DNA of 64,000 bases from Siphonodentalium dalli (GCA_032622095.1 CP136063.1:63565897-63629896), one strand, 5' to 3'. Shown: positions 47,601 to 58,976, counted from the stretch's first letter. The notes: generated by a model not told the origin, from the sequence alone. Numbers and translations: made by a program.

Positions 47601-48949
47601 TGTTGTTATGCTAGCAATAACATTCATTTATTCGAAACATTACATCGAGTTATTAGTGTCGATTCGGCTTTGACCTATTATACCGGCATTTTGGGAAAAC
47701 GTGATATCGGACAAAAATATCCCACAATGAATGTATATTATGGTCCCCATGTGTTCACCAATGACTCTTCTATACGATAAATTAGCATAACGAATCGAGC
47801 GGAAAATAAGACCGCATGTGATATCATCTTTACTATAACGGCGATAAAAAAGACCTGGTGCATATAAAAACAATGGCCGCCATGATGGACGCCATCTTGT
47901 CTGCAGTCTCTGCGGCCACTTTTTAGAGGAGATATTAAGAAAGAAAATTAGTGGGGTGAAGTTGAGTCCTGGGGGGTGCAGAGGTCGACCAATATATCCT
48001 GGATAAATAACGATGAGAAATAAAAACACTTATCTAAGTGTCTACTGAGATGCAGATAACCATTAGAACTAAGTATATATGTCTTATATCAGCTTGTCCC
48101 GCTATGTCCGAAGGCTTTCTACATGGGACAAAAACATACCCCCATAACTTTCTGCTCACGTTTCTTGCCATATATGTCATTGGATTAAGTCAGTGGTGGG
48201 TTACATGAAGATCAAAGGGCGAGTAGTGGGAATAAAAACAAACAATGACTTTTGTTTATTAAACAATATATGAAGGTTTAGCAGTTTTAAAGATTACTCT
48301 TTAGGAGAAAGTATGTGGCCCTGAAAGGGGCCTTTTTATCTTGACTTTCATCTTCTTCGCTATGAACTGCATCTGAAATGATAAACTTGAAAAACACCTG
48401 TAATAAAAGACTCGCCCCAAGGTGAGTGGGCATCAGTAGAATTAGTCGTATCTATTATAATATATATCAACATTTAAATAATTATGATCAGAATCCTACT
48501 TATGTCCTCGTTTTCCGATACCAAGGAACTAACGGTGACTGATCCTAAGGTTAGTTGAATATAAGTAGGATTAGTCACATATATTGTAATATATATCAAC
48601 ATTTAAATAATGGCATGATCAGAATCCTACTTATGTCCTCATTTCCGATACCAAGGAACTCCACGTTCAGCGTGTGCCCCTAACGGTGACTGATCCCAAG
48701 GTTAGTTGGGCATAAGTAGGATTCATCATGTCATTCTATATACCCTAATTTATATTGATCAAACTGAACAACTGTAGTTGCATATATAACTTTGGGGTTC
48801 ACTGGTACACATATGATGTACCCATGTCTCTCATTCTTCTACAGAGCATTCTACCATGTCATCAAATAAATTTGGCAAACGGCATATATCACAATCCAAT
48901 TCCAATTCATATGTTAATACATGCTTCTTACTGAGTTTCAATTGCTTCT
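47601..48949. repeat. intergenic sequence with repeats of a small inverted-repeat unit
   Basis: Two good units at about 48488-48570 and 48612-48730 have ends ATCAGAATCCTACTTATGTC and GCATAAGTAGGATT, with CGATACCAAGGAACT inside. A diverged third lies near 48410-48440. Possibly a small MITE arranged in tandem. Confidence 0.6.
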
Positions 48950-49424
48950 TCCTTGAAAGAAATGTGGAGAAGCATTTATGTTCTAAATAATCTAATCGGT
49001 CATTTTTTGCCGGCGTTCTTGTTTGGACTTTTCCTGCAATTCATTGTCAGCTGTGTCAAATTTAATACCTTCTTCTCTTCGATGTTCTCAATGCCAACAC
49101 TCATCTCAGAATATGCCAGCACGATGATAATGCTGGACACACGCACTTCTCTGGGAACAAAGTCACAGGGTACCGATCTCCTCTACTTCCTTCGATGATG
49201 AATGAAGGTGCTTGTTGGAACACGTTGCTGAGTCTGGTAGCACTGGTTGCCAAGGCGCGTTGTGATTATCCTGCGGGTTGTTGATTACAGTCGGGCTCTG
49301 ATGATTCCTCGGTTGGTATTTGAATGGCTGTTGGCTGGGGCTGATCTTCGGTTGTTAGCTGGCCCTTGACGAATGCGAATGCAACTATATCAAATCCAGT
49401 CGTAAGTCGTGATTGTTTACCCTG

Positions 49425-49556
49425 TGCCAATGCATTCTCTTATATATGCGAGTCGACCATAGGTCGCCTCGCATATATAAGAGAATGCATTGGCCTAACA
49501 ATTTTTTACAATTTTAATAATTTTTTCTTGTATTCTTTAACAATTTTATAATTTCA
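49425..49556. mobile_element. MITE-P fragment inside MULE copy 1
   Basis: One near-perfect ~70-bp palindrome (arms GCCAATGCATTCTCTTATAT and complement, CGACC/GGTCG at the centre), followed by the AT-rich middle of the element. The second palindrome and both termini are absent. Confidence 0.75.
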
Positions 49557-50121
49557 CCCATACAGAGCCCCAGACAAACATGAGCAGACGACACTCTTCT
49601 ATGTGCTTCTATATATGTGTGGGGCTCCCTGCAGGGTACTGGATGTTTTTTATTTTATGTCCTAAAAATGGTTTGACGACATTTCTCGGAAGTACGACGG
49701 TCTCAGTATCTCGGAGATGGTGACGAATCTCTGTTCTTAGTTGAAAGTCGCCGACATCACAGAAGCCTCTTTTCATTTCCAGCACGCAAAACTCTTGAAG
49801 GTAGTTGAGCGAGAGGACGATGGAATCTAAATGCACCTGTTTCCAGCCGATCAGTTCCTTGCAGACGCGATTGAAGGATTTCGATATGTTGTTGGTGACA
49901 CCTGAATGGTCATTGAATATGCCGATCTCTTCGAGTATCAACCTGGCGCTGTTGTTCTTGGTTGGCTGCAGTAAATGTGTGCTTGCGTATTCGACGAATG
50001 CAGAACTCCAGTTGACTGCCAAAGTTTCGTGTAGTTGGTCTAACGCATCCTCGTTTGTGGCTCTCATCAATTTCTCAATGCCCTCGGAGTATACCGATAT
50101 GTCGTCGGATCTTCCTCCGCG

Positions 50122-50231
50122 TTAGAGCTCTTTCCATCAATGTATCACATTATTATAATCAATAATTTTTGAAAAATGATCAAGGAAATATGGGTTGATA
50201 CAAAAATCGGACTTGGCACTTAAAGGGTTAA
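50122..50231. mobile_element. small ~110-bp TTAA-associated insertion in MULE copy 1
   Basis: Copy 2 of the MULE reads CATGTGATTTAACCCAATGT without interruption at this point. Copy 1 has TTAGAGCTCTTTCC ... CACTTAAAGGGTTAA between the same flanks. The left TTAA is mutated to TTAG. Confidence 0.65.
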
Positions 50232-50554
50232 CCCAATGTTTGAAGTCTGATTTTATGTGATTCCAGCAAAACACAAGTCGGCAGTTTGTAGCTTTTCGGT
50301 CTATCTGAACACTACTATTATTAATTTGCACTATAGCTATAATAACGAGAAGAATATAAGAAGATAAACTGTGGGAAATATTATGTTCGAGCGAAGAAAT
50401 ATAATTGTTGTAATTTTATTCAGTTATCATTGTGATTTTCATCAAGTTATAAATTAATTAACTTATAAAACAAGAATTATTAGTAAATTTCTGAGTTCCT
50501 GAAAAAGGATATTTGTGCTATTTGAACTTGAATTATTTGTATTTGTTTTCATTG

Positions 50555-51480
50555 AGTAAAATATGAATATGAATCGGAAAAAATTATTAGAAATTAGCTC
50601 TTGGAATGTGAATGTCCTTATCAGAAAGGTGAACAATGAAAGAACATCCAAACTAGATAATGAAGAATTAATTGATTGCCTAAATTCAGATATCATATTC
50701 CTACAAGAAATCCATGTTGGTAATAATGAAATCCTCACCCTCCCTGACTATAAGTGCATCATACAATGCAGATGTGAGAACATAAGTAGGCTTAAAGGTG
50801 GGATAGCACTTTTTATCAAACATACAATTACTAAAGGTGTCACAGTTATTGATAAATCATTGAAAGATGTTCTATGGATAAAATTAGACAAAAAAAATCT
50901 TTAAAACCACAAAAGATATTTTTGTTGCATCTGTTTATATACCTCAAACCAACTCATCATATACAAAAAGAACAGACATGGACTCGGTTATTTTAACCAA
51001 ACCAGCCACAAGTATTATGACCTACAAACAATTGGGCGATGTTATGATCTTTGGAGACTTTCAAGAATGCTCACATAAACAGGAATGACGAGGACTTTAT
51101 CAGAAATGACAACATTCTGAATGACTTCTGTCCCGACAATTATATACCAGACAGAATACGTCTCAAGAGAAATACACAAATCCCCCAAACAACTGATGTA
51201 GGCCTATATGGACAGAACATTTTAGACATGTGTATAGGAGGACAAATGAGGATTCTAAATGGGAGAACGTTGGGGGATTCTATGGGGAAAATTACGTATC
51301 ATGGCTTCAACGGATCAGCAATTGACGACTACTGCATATAATGTAGCCCTAATATTTTAAAGGAAATAGTTTGTTTTAAGGTTGGCTCCTACAACCAACA
51401 ACTTTCAGATCACTGTATGATAACAGCAAAAATGAGAATAAAAGACGCTGTCTCAAATAAACCTGAGTATATATATACAC
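50555..51480 (+). pseudogene. LINE APE-type endonuclease domain, decayed
   Basis: 50563-50904 opens with SWNVNVLIRKVNNER, then the catalytic-glutamate motif IIFLQEIHV and GGIALFIKHTI. After a stop it continues with VYIPQTN, a GD segment, then NGRTLGD, SAIDDY and a final SDHCM motif (51408), the closing signature of the exonuclease-endonuclease fold in LINEs. Frameshifts and stops interrupt it, and the reverse transcriptase is not found downstream. It lies ~400 bp before ZNF-E. Confidence 0.8.
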
Positions 51481-51669
51481 TGAAACCCCAAGTTAAAACT
51501 TAAAATGGAATGAAACTGAAAAAAGACAATTTGAGAGGGTTGTGGGAGAAAAGGTGATAAAATTTGCCCCAGATGTCACTAGTGCTAAGGGCACAGAGGA
51601 CCCAAACCAGATAAATACTATTATAAATACATTCAACCAGCACTTACTGTTAATGGCCTTTATTCTATA

Positions 51670-51760
51670 TCGTTCCGTGGATGGTTCTGCTGAATGAAAC
51701 CAAATATTAAAACGCCTCTTAATTCAGGCACAGAATATTTCCATTGTCCTTTGTTCGGGG
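51670..51760 (+). promoter_or_regulatory. conserved block upstream of ZNF-E
   Basis: CCGTGGATGGTTCTGCTGAA, TGAAACCA, CTCTTAATTCA and ATTTCCATTGTCCTTTGTTC align with the blocks upstream of ZNF-B and ZNF-D, about 145-235 bp before the ATG. Confidence 0.6.
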
Positions 51761-51905
51761 TAGAACTCGATCAAATGATATGTACGTGAGTGATATCACG
51801 AAAATATACAATTTACATTTACAGTGTGTTATTTTGGAATTCAATTCGAATGAGATTAGATTTCTATAGACTGTCGTTTTTATGAGATTGGCCTAATTCC
51901 ACACA

Positions 51906-53369
51906 ATGGCGGATGGTAACCTGCATTTTTTTGAGACCGTCCACACCAAGGATAGACGACATCAGTGTGATGTGTGCATGAAATCGTTTTCTAACCCCAG
52001 CAAACTGGCGAGACATACGAGAATCCACACAGGGGATCGCCCGTACCAATGCGATGTGTGCTTGAAATCGTTCACCCAGAACAGTACTCTGATTGTACAT
52101 AAGAGAATCCGGCACACAAGAGATCATCCATATAAATGTGATCAGTGCGGAAAGTCATTCACGAGACAAAATGACTTGCTGATACATAGTAGAATCCATA
52201 CAGGGGATAGACCGTATAAATGTGATCAGTGTGACAAATCATTCACCGTCAATTGTAACCTGACCAAACATAAGAGAATCCACACCGGTGATCGGCCGTA
52301 TAAATGTGATTTGTGTGATAAATCATTCAGCGATAGGAGTAACCTAGCCGCACATAAGAAAAAACACACTGGTGATCGCCCGCATCAATATAATGTAAGT
52401 GATAAAACATTCTCTCAGTTGGGAGATCTTGCGATATTCAAGAACATCCAACCACAGTTAGCCGATCGCCCGTTCACCCAGAACAATGATGTGAGTGTAC
52501 ACAAGAGAACCCACACAGTCGAGCACCCATATCCCTGTGATATCTGCCCAGAATCATTTATCAGTTCGTATCAGTTGGCTGAACATAAGAGAATCCATGC
52601 TGGAGATCATCCATATAATTGCAATCTGTGCGGAAAATCATTCAAGAGATCATTTGAATTGCAGACACATAATAGAATCCATACAGGAGATAGGCCATAT
52701 AAATGTGATTTTTGTGAGAAAACATTCACCGTCGGGTGTAACCTGACCAAACATAAGAGGACACATACCGGAGATCGCCCGTATCAATGTGATATGTGTG
52801 AGAAAACATTCAGCGACAGGAGTAACCTGGCTGCACATAAGAGAAAACACACTGGCGATCGTCCGCATCAATGTGATGAATGCGACAAAGCATTCGCTCA
52901 GTCGGGAGATCTGGGGAGACATAAGAGAATCCACACAGGAGATTGTCCGTATCAGTGCGATGTGTGTGATAAATCATTCTCTCGCAAGGGTAACTTGGTC
53001 GCCCATAAGAGAATCCATACTAAAGAGCGCCCATATCACTGTGATATAGGCCTATGCACGAAGTCATTTATCAGTTCGAGTCGCTTGACAGAACATAAGA
53101 GAATTCACACCGGAGAACGTCCGTATCAATGCGATATATGTGAAAAATCATTCAACGTTAAGGCTAGCCTGTTAACACACCAGATATGTCACAGTGGAGG
53201 GCGCCCGTATCAATGCTATATATGCAATAAATCATTCTCACGGCCGGGAACTCTGGCGAGACATGAGAAAATACACAAAGCAGATCGCCCACCTCAACAG
53301 GATGGAAATGAGAAACAGACACAACCAACAGCTCAAGTTGAATCAACAGAGAAGGTTGTAAGTGCGTGA
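51906..53369 (+). CDS. ZNF-E: C2H2 zinc-finger protein, ~14 fingers with a C-terminal tail
   Basis: A 487-residue intronless frame, the most complete array here. Leader MADGNLHFFETVHTKDRRHQ is followed by five fingers from residue 21 (the second has a longer H-x4-H). Then come one dead finger (QYNVSDKTF, both cysteines lost), a half finger (FTQNNDVSVHKRTH) and nine further fingers. One finger has four residues between its cysteines (CDIGLC). A 3-finger block (FTVNCNLTKH, FSDRSNLAAH, FSQLGDL) recurs later with FTVGCNLTKH, FSDRSNLAAH and FAQSGDL, showing internal duplication after which one copy degenerated. It ends with a ~29-residue polar tail (KADRPPQQDGNEK) and TGA, unlike the other arrays. 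The role is presumably nuclear DNA binding. No effector domain. Confidence 0.9.
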   Translation: MADGNLHFFETVHTKDRRHQCDVCMKSFSNPSKLARHTRIHTGDRPYQCDVCLKSFTQNSTLIVHKRIRHTRDHPYKCDQCGKSFTRQNDLLIHSRIHTGDRPYKCDQCDKSFTVNCNLTKHKRIHTGDRPYKCDLCDKSFSDRSNLAAHKKKHTGDRPHQYNVSDKTFSQLGDLAIFKNIQPQLADRPFTQNNDVSVHKRTHTVEHPYPCDICPESFISSYQLAEHKRIHAGDHPYNCNLCGKSFKRSFELQTHNRIHTGDRPYKCDFCEKTFTVGCNLTKHKRTHTGDRPYQCDMCEKTFSDRSNLAAHKRKHTGDRPHQCDECDKAFAQSGDLGRHKRIHTGDCPYQCDVCDKSFSRKGNLVAHKRIHTKERPYHCDIGLCTKSFISSSRLTEHKRIHTGERPYQCDICEKSFNVKASLLTHQICHSGGRPYQCYICNKSFSRPGTLARHEKIHKADRPPQQDGNEKQTQPTAQVESTEKVVSA

Positions 53370-53927
53370 TAAGTTCAGTATGAGCTTAATGAAAATTTAG
53401 TTTCAGCTTAGTCATAGCTTACATGTAGTTATACCGGTAGTGGTCATACTTAGGATACAGTGGTATATATATGATTGATATTGTTCTGCCTTACAAATAG
53501 GTCATTGTTAACTAAACAGTAATTGTTTTTGGTCTCAAATGAAACCAATATCAGTTGTATTGTAGGTCATTAGTGTGCAGGTTTGGATCATATAATATTA
53601 ATATTTTGTGTTTACAGTACTGTAATTAATTATTTTGCTGACTCAAGTAATACCAACATAAGTTTTATTCGGAAGATTTGAGACTGCGATTAATATTATA
53701 TTAAAGTTAAATTGAGAGTACATGTATAATATTAACAACTGACGTGGTGTATCTTTCTTTTCATTGAGGAAAGGGGGAAATGTACTCAGTATGTCATTAA
53801 TGAATATGTAAGTGTGATGTTTTCGTTGATGATCTGATGAATGGTATTGCTGTGATTGTAATAGTACAGCAGCACGCACCTATAAAAATACGCGTCTTTG
53901 TGAGAAAAATAGCAATCTAATTATCTA
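53370..53927. other. 3' flank of ZNF-E
   Basis: AT-rich, probably including its 3' UTR. No finger relics were seen here, in contrast to the other arrays. Confidence 0.4.
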
Positions 53928-54361
53928 TTAACCCTTTTAATACCCAACAGAACGGCCCTGTGCCAATGCATTCTCTTATATATCAGAGAATGCATTGGCT
54001 TAACACATATTAAAAATGATAAAATTGTCAAAGAATGTATAAAAATATTATAAAAATTGTTAACAAATGTAAGAACAAATTATAAAATTGTTAAAGAAAG
54101 TAATAAAAAATGGTAAAAAGTGTTAAAAAAAAAAAAATTTTATGCCCATGCATTCTTTTATATATGCGAGGCGAAATATGGTCGACTCGCATATATAAGA
54201 GAATGCATTGGCACAGGGGTCAGGGCATAACTGTAACCATCACAATGTGGTCAATGAACCGGTTCCGATGATATCCATATTTGTATGGTATTATTGAGAC
54301 AGACCGAAGATATTTTAGGCTGTGGAAGCTTTTTTGGCCGTTTTGTTGGGTAAAGGGTTAA
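53928..54361. mobile_element. MITE-P copy (piggyBac-like palindromic element)
   Basis: TTAA at both ends, with right terminus TTGTTGGGTAAAGGGTTAA and left TTAACCCTTTTAATACCCAA (slightly altered). CCCTTT-type ends flanked by TTAA fit piggyBac non-autonomous elements. Inside are a left palindrome with shortened centre and an intact right palindrome (about 54147-54215), separated by AT-rich sequence. Confidence 0.85.
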
Positions 54362-54499
54362 AAATGCACGTTATTGTGAAAGTGCTATTTTTAATATGAA
54401 ACAGTATATCCCGTTGTTGTATCATACCTACTAAATATGTTTACTAACTCACTTATTAAACATAAACTACATATTTAAACCGCATTATTTACACATTGC

Positions 54500-55075
54500 T
54501 TAAAGGGGTACTGTACGCCACATGTTGTTGTTGGTTTCTATAGTCTCCGAATCGGAGAATAAGATAACAATTTTTCCATTATTTGAAAGTCTGTTGAGTA
54601 CGAAGTCATGTTACGGATGACAAATTTACCGGAATGCAAAAATACAAATTGTCGTTGTCGAGTAATTTTTGTAAAGTTTTCAACCAAATGAATCAAATAA
54701 AAGTTATATTATATGCATACTAGTCCCATATAATCATTTAAGTTATTGTATCGTCGCTAGTCAGTAAGTGGCTTGAGTGTTCTCCCCGTATCATCATAAT
54801 ATTTTAAGCAATCGTGTGTGCGATCGGTTTAAAAATCCAGTATCCCTCAATTACTATTTTTGATTACGGAAATTCGTAATTTAATTGACGCCATTTTATA
54901 GCTCCAGTCATAAATTCAATTTATATCAAATTATTAAATTTTAAGATAGCCTATTAACCTGAGCGTTTACAGAATACATCTTCGACTCAAATTACTTATG
55001 TTTCTATATATTATCGATATTAGATCGTTGTTGTCACCGGAAATTTAATGAAAATGGCGTACAGTACCCCTTTAA
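54500..55075 (+). mobile_element. MITE-4 copy 1
   Basis: Ends TTAAAGGGGTACTGTACGCC and GGCGTACAGTACCCCTTTAA. The 576-bp copy is uninterrupted and provides the empty-site sequence for MITE-3 copy 2: its complement has GGCTATCTTAAAATTTAATA where copy 2 of MITE-4 carries the insertion. Confidence 0.88.
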
Positions 55076-55079
55076 ATGT

Positions 55080-55345
55080 CGTTGTCATCGCATTCCTTTG
55101 AAGATTGTATTAAGTCATATCAAAGTATACGCATTGACACTGAGATGACATCGGAAATATGCACGGTAATGTTGTATCGGAATGGTATGGGTATCTGTTA
55201 TATGTTTTACCCGTTATATATCTATGTTTTTAATAGTATCTTATTAGTTGTCGTTGTAACTATTAAGGTTGGAGACATTGTTTATAATGTTTAAATATAT
55301 CGGCCCATAGTGTAGGGATGTAAACATGGCGCGATGTTTTCATAA
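55080..55345 (+). repeat. direct repeat, copy 1 (partner 55800-56055)
   Basis: Shared segments in order: AAGTCA..TCAAAGTAT, TGAGATGACATCGGA, ATCTGTTATATGTTTT, ACCCGTTATATAT, TCGTTGTAACT, CCATAGTGTAG. The repeat follows MITE-4 copy 1. Confidence 0.75.
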
Positions 55346-55799
55346 TGATTCAAATTTACTTTTTTGGCATCCCGAACACTCTTAGCAAACAAAATGTGAA
55401 ACTATTGAAAATAGTTCAACATTTTATAGCTGAGACTAAACCTTTTTACTTAGTTTTTCACGATCATAAATTAATTAAAACATATGTTTTCCGCCTCAGC
55501 AAGCATGTACAATCGACGTTGGCACCCGCACCATCATTCTCATATCATCATCATTCCTCAATTGTCTGTTACAATCTTACACCATTCATCTTGCTGAGAC
55601 TTTCTCCTACATTCACCGCATGTAGCTGTAAATAAGATATACTTATTGTGACACTTTGTTAAATTTATTGTTTGTTTATACTAATGTATACCGGAGAGGG
55701 GCTCATTAAGTTTCAAAGTGCCCAAATCCATTGTATATATTAAAAATAAAATATGTTTTAACATATGGTCATTTACATATTGCTAACCTGTCGTCATTT

Positions 55800-56055
55800 A
55801 TTTATTCAGTGGTTCAATGAAAATGTATTAAATCAAGTCAAAGTATTGAAACTGAAATGACATCGGACCTACATGTATATACCTGGTTATGTCGTGTCGG
55901 AATGTTATGTGTATCTGTTATATGTTTTTACCCGTTATATATTTATGTTTTAATAATGTATTATTAGTCGTCGTTGTAACTTTGTAAGGTTGGACACATT
56001 GCGTTAAGTATATTCGGTCCATAGTGTAGAGGAATGGAGACGTCGCGCGCTGCGT
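55800..56055 (+). repeat. direct repeat, copy 2
   Basis: Matches 55080-55345 and ends directly at MITE-4 copy 2. The 55.35-55.80 kb interval between them shows no recognised gene. Confidence 0.75.
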
Positions 56056-57109
56056 TCAGGAGTACTGTACGCCATTTTCAATAAATTCCCAATGATAACA
56101 ACGATCTAATATCGATAATATATAGAAAACTAAGTAATTTGAGTCGAAGATGTATTCTGCAAACGTTCAGGTTAATATGTTATCTTAAAGGTACTCAATC
56201 CGACCAGAGGGTCCCCATCTCAACAGATTCCAACAACAACAATCCGATCAGAGGGTCCTATATTACTATTTCTTTGGCTTTGGTGGTAAAAAAATTTGAT
56301 TCGAGTCGAGGAACCCATCAAACAAAGCTCAGAGTTATTAGATATGGATTTTTTTAAATTCTTATGTTCTCGAGATGAGTACTAATAATTGCCGTCAATT
56401 TCGTTTCCTCCTCGAGATTTGTACACCAAAACTCTATTCAAACAGTCAAGGATGGATAACTCTAAAATCAAGTGGTAATAATAACGCAATTTTGACTGAG
56501 ATCTGGGCCAGAAAGTATTCCCGATAATGAAAAATAATAGATTTCTAAAATCGATATCTAACAAATCTGAGCTTTGATGGGTGACTTTCTCGACTCGAAT
56601 CAAATATTTTTGACCCCCGAAGCCATTGAAATAGTAATTGAGAGGAGTTTTATCGGATTGAGTACCTTTAAAATCAAAGTTAATAATTTGATATAGATTC
56701 AATTTATGGCTGGAGTCATAAATTAAATTGCGAATTTCCGTATACAAGACGTGATCATAATGATTCACGGATAGTGGACTGGGCAAAACGTGGCACACAT
56801 GATCGTGTAAAAAATTATGTTGTTACTGGGCGCAAACTCAAGCTACTCAGTTACTAGTGACTATACAATGACTTAATGGATATATGGGACTAGTGTGCAT
56901 ATAATATAACATTCATTTGATACATTTGCTTGGAAACTGTCCAAAAATTACTGGACAACGACAATTGGTATTTTCACATTCCGGCTAATCTGCCACCCGT
57001 AACATTACTTTGTACTCAACAGACTTTCAAATAATGGAAATCTGGTCATCTTATTCTACAACTCAGAGACTAAAGAAACCAACAATATTTGGGTACAGTA
57101 TCCCTTTAA
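56056..57109 (-). mobile_element. MITE-4 copy 2, interrupted by MITE-3
   Basis: Left AGGAGTACTGTACGCCATTT and right GGGTACAGTATCCCTTTAA. Relative to copy 1 it is reversed, and it is split at a TTAA by MITE-3. The left TTAA terminus is eroded. Confidence 0.85.
56185..56670 (+). mobile_element. MITE-3 copy 2, nested in MITE-4
   Basis: TTAAAGGTACTCAATCCGAC to ATCGGATTGAGTACCTTTAA. Flanks GTTATC-TTAA and TTAA-AATCAAAG correspond to the single TTAA in the uninterrupted MITE-4 copy, so the TTAA duplication is demonstrated. Confidence 0.92.
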
Positions 57110-58506
57110 TGAATCAGTTTTATATTAGTCAATATGTTTTTTGTTTCTTACTATGTCGTCATAGTTATGACGTGTGTTAGACAATATGGAAGTTGGTCAA
57201 TGACACATCACTTTGTTTTATATTTATGTCTATCGCTTCTGGATATTAAAGTTTAGACAATAAAAATAACCTCTGTATTTGTTTGCTAGGATCGTCATTG
57301 TGATCGTGTGATGTGAGTCGATTCGATCGTTGCTGTGATGTGATGTTTGGTGTCAGCCAGTGGTGTTTGTGATGTCGTCTATGTTTCAGTGATGTTGGAT
57401 GTGTTTGTTGCATGTTGAGTATAATAAATGCATGAAGAATTTAAATGAATGTTTTGCATCTCAGAGCCTTTATATCACAACTATTCAATTATAAATAATA
57501 AAATTATTATTAGCATTTGAATATTGGCTATAGCTTGTACAATTATATCAATAAATCATGTAACTGCTTTACACATGTTTCGCAAATACATAATTGCGAT
57601 AATTGAAATAGGGTTTCTTTTGTCGCCTGTTTCTGCCAGTTTCAGTATGCAAATTATAGAGAGTCACACCGACTCTAATTCGAGTTAATGATCTCCGATG
57701 TAAGTATGATTTTGAGAGAACTAGATAGTAATCGAAGTTGAAATCTTTCTGAATTTTAATCACGGTGAGGAATCGCGTGGTTTCGAGGTTGGTGAGTACC
57801 ACGCATTCAAAATGTGCAAACGCACAAAAGTGACAAAACATAATATATGAGAAACTAACACAAAACATTGACTGTTACGAGCATATACTAGTTTATTTTT
57901 ATAACAAGTTTTATTACACGCTTGTTCCTAGAAGTACAGTGTTATTGCCGTTCCATATTTACAAATCCGTATGGAACGTACGTTCCATACGCATCTTGTT
58001 GACGTAAAATGACGTACATGACGTTCGCCTCAACCATGAAACGGGAACTATTTAAATAAAATAATCATCAAACATGACAAACACGCCCTGTATGTGCCTA
58101 AATAAACCTTCTAATCCTGTATTTTTAATGCACGGATTCTAGGACGCGAAGCGTGTAAGAAACCCATTTACACATCGTGTCGTTCTGTGTATGTACCTAA
58201 CATTCTATAATATTCTCACCAAAGTTTCCAGTCAGAGGTTCGTGAAATACGCAAGTCCATACATCTAGAAGAATCCTTCCACTGACAACTTGGTCAGAGT
58301 GTTAGAGCAAACAACTGTGAGTTTGGACACAAATGAGGCGTGAGCTTGTTTGAACAATGGTACAGCATATGCTCGTAACTGCCAAAATACTATGTAAAAT
58401 ATCATTATCCTAGTTTATTACCGGTTGCGATCGACTTGGCCCTTTTGAATACGTGATATGCATCAACTCGAAACCACGTGATACCACACCTTGTTAATGG
58501 ACATTC
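57110..58506. other. intergenic sequence with a 24-bp perfect palindrome
   Basis: No gene recognised; a 99-codon minus-strand ORF at 57569-57868 has no domain. A perfect palindrome lies at 57968-57991 (half-site CGTATGGAACGT). Confidence 0.4.
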
Positions 58507-58976
58507 TTAAAGGTGGATTATCTCTTTGTAAACATGTATTATATAGTTACCGGGGTATAACATATTAGATCTGAATTGAAGACTCCTGTCCGGAATTGCT
58601 TCTATTGATTAATATTAATTTTATTTCGAATATTTTCTGGTCTAAAAAGGTGTGGTTGTTTAGCTAACGAACAATAGTGGTTACTGTTAACATGTCGCTT
58701 ATAACTATGGCATAAACCAATACAACCAACCAATCTGGGACATTTGACGTTCGGTACGTAGCCATAGGAATAGCCTAATGCTCTATATCGCTATATGGTA
58801 TCACCGAATGGTCAGTTCTAAAAATAAACAAATAAACGGTCCCAATAAAATATTCGAAATAAAATCAATATTAATTGATAGAAGCCTTTCCGGACAGGGG
58901 TCTTCAGTTCATATTAATTATTTTATACCCACGCAACTATTTCAAATTTGTTATTTAAAGAGATAATTCATCTTTG
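58507..58976 (+). mobile_element. MITE-1 copy with internal deletion
   Basis: Left terminus TTAAAGGTGGATTATCTC. About 60 bp are deleted where GTTACTGTTAACATGTCGCT joins. The right terminus is eroded to GATAATTCATCTTTGA. Confidence 0.88.

Larger units (their letters stand above)
48950..50281 (-). pseudogene. MULE-type transposase relic, copy 1, with SWIM motif
   Basis: On the minus strand, 50281-50232 reads CRLVFCWNHIKSDFKHWV. After a small insertion, 50070-49609 is an open 153-residue stretch with GVTNNISKSFNRVCKEL and DSIVLSLNYLQEF, the region after the DDE core in MULE transposases. After a MITE-P fragment (about 49425-49555), 49400-48950 carries a SWIM-type C-x-C-xn-C-x-H motif in KCVCPALSSCWHIL, then stops. 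The SWIM finger after the catalytic region is the standard MULE layout. The N-terminal catalytic part is missing here but present in copy 2. Multiple stops and two insertions make it inactive. Confidence 0.8.
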
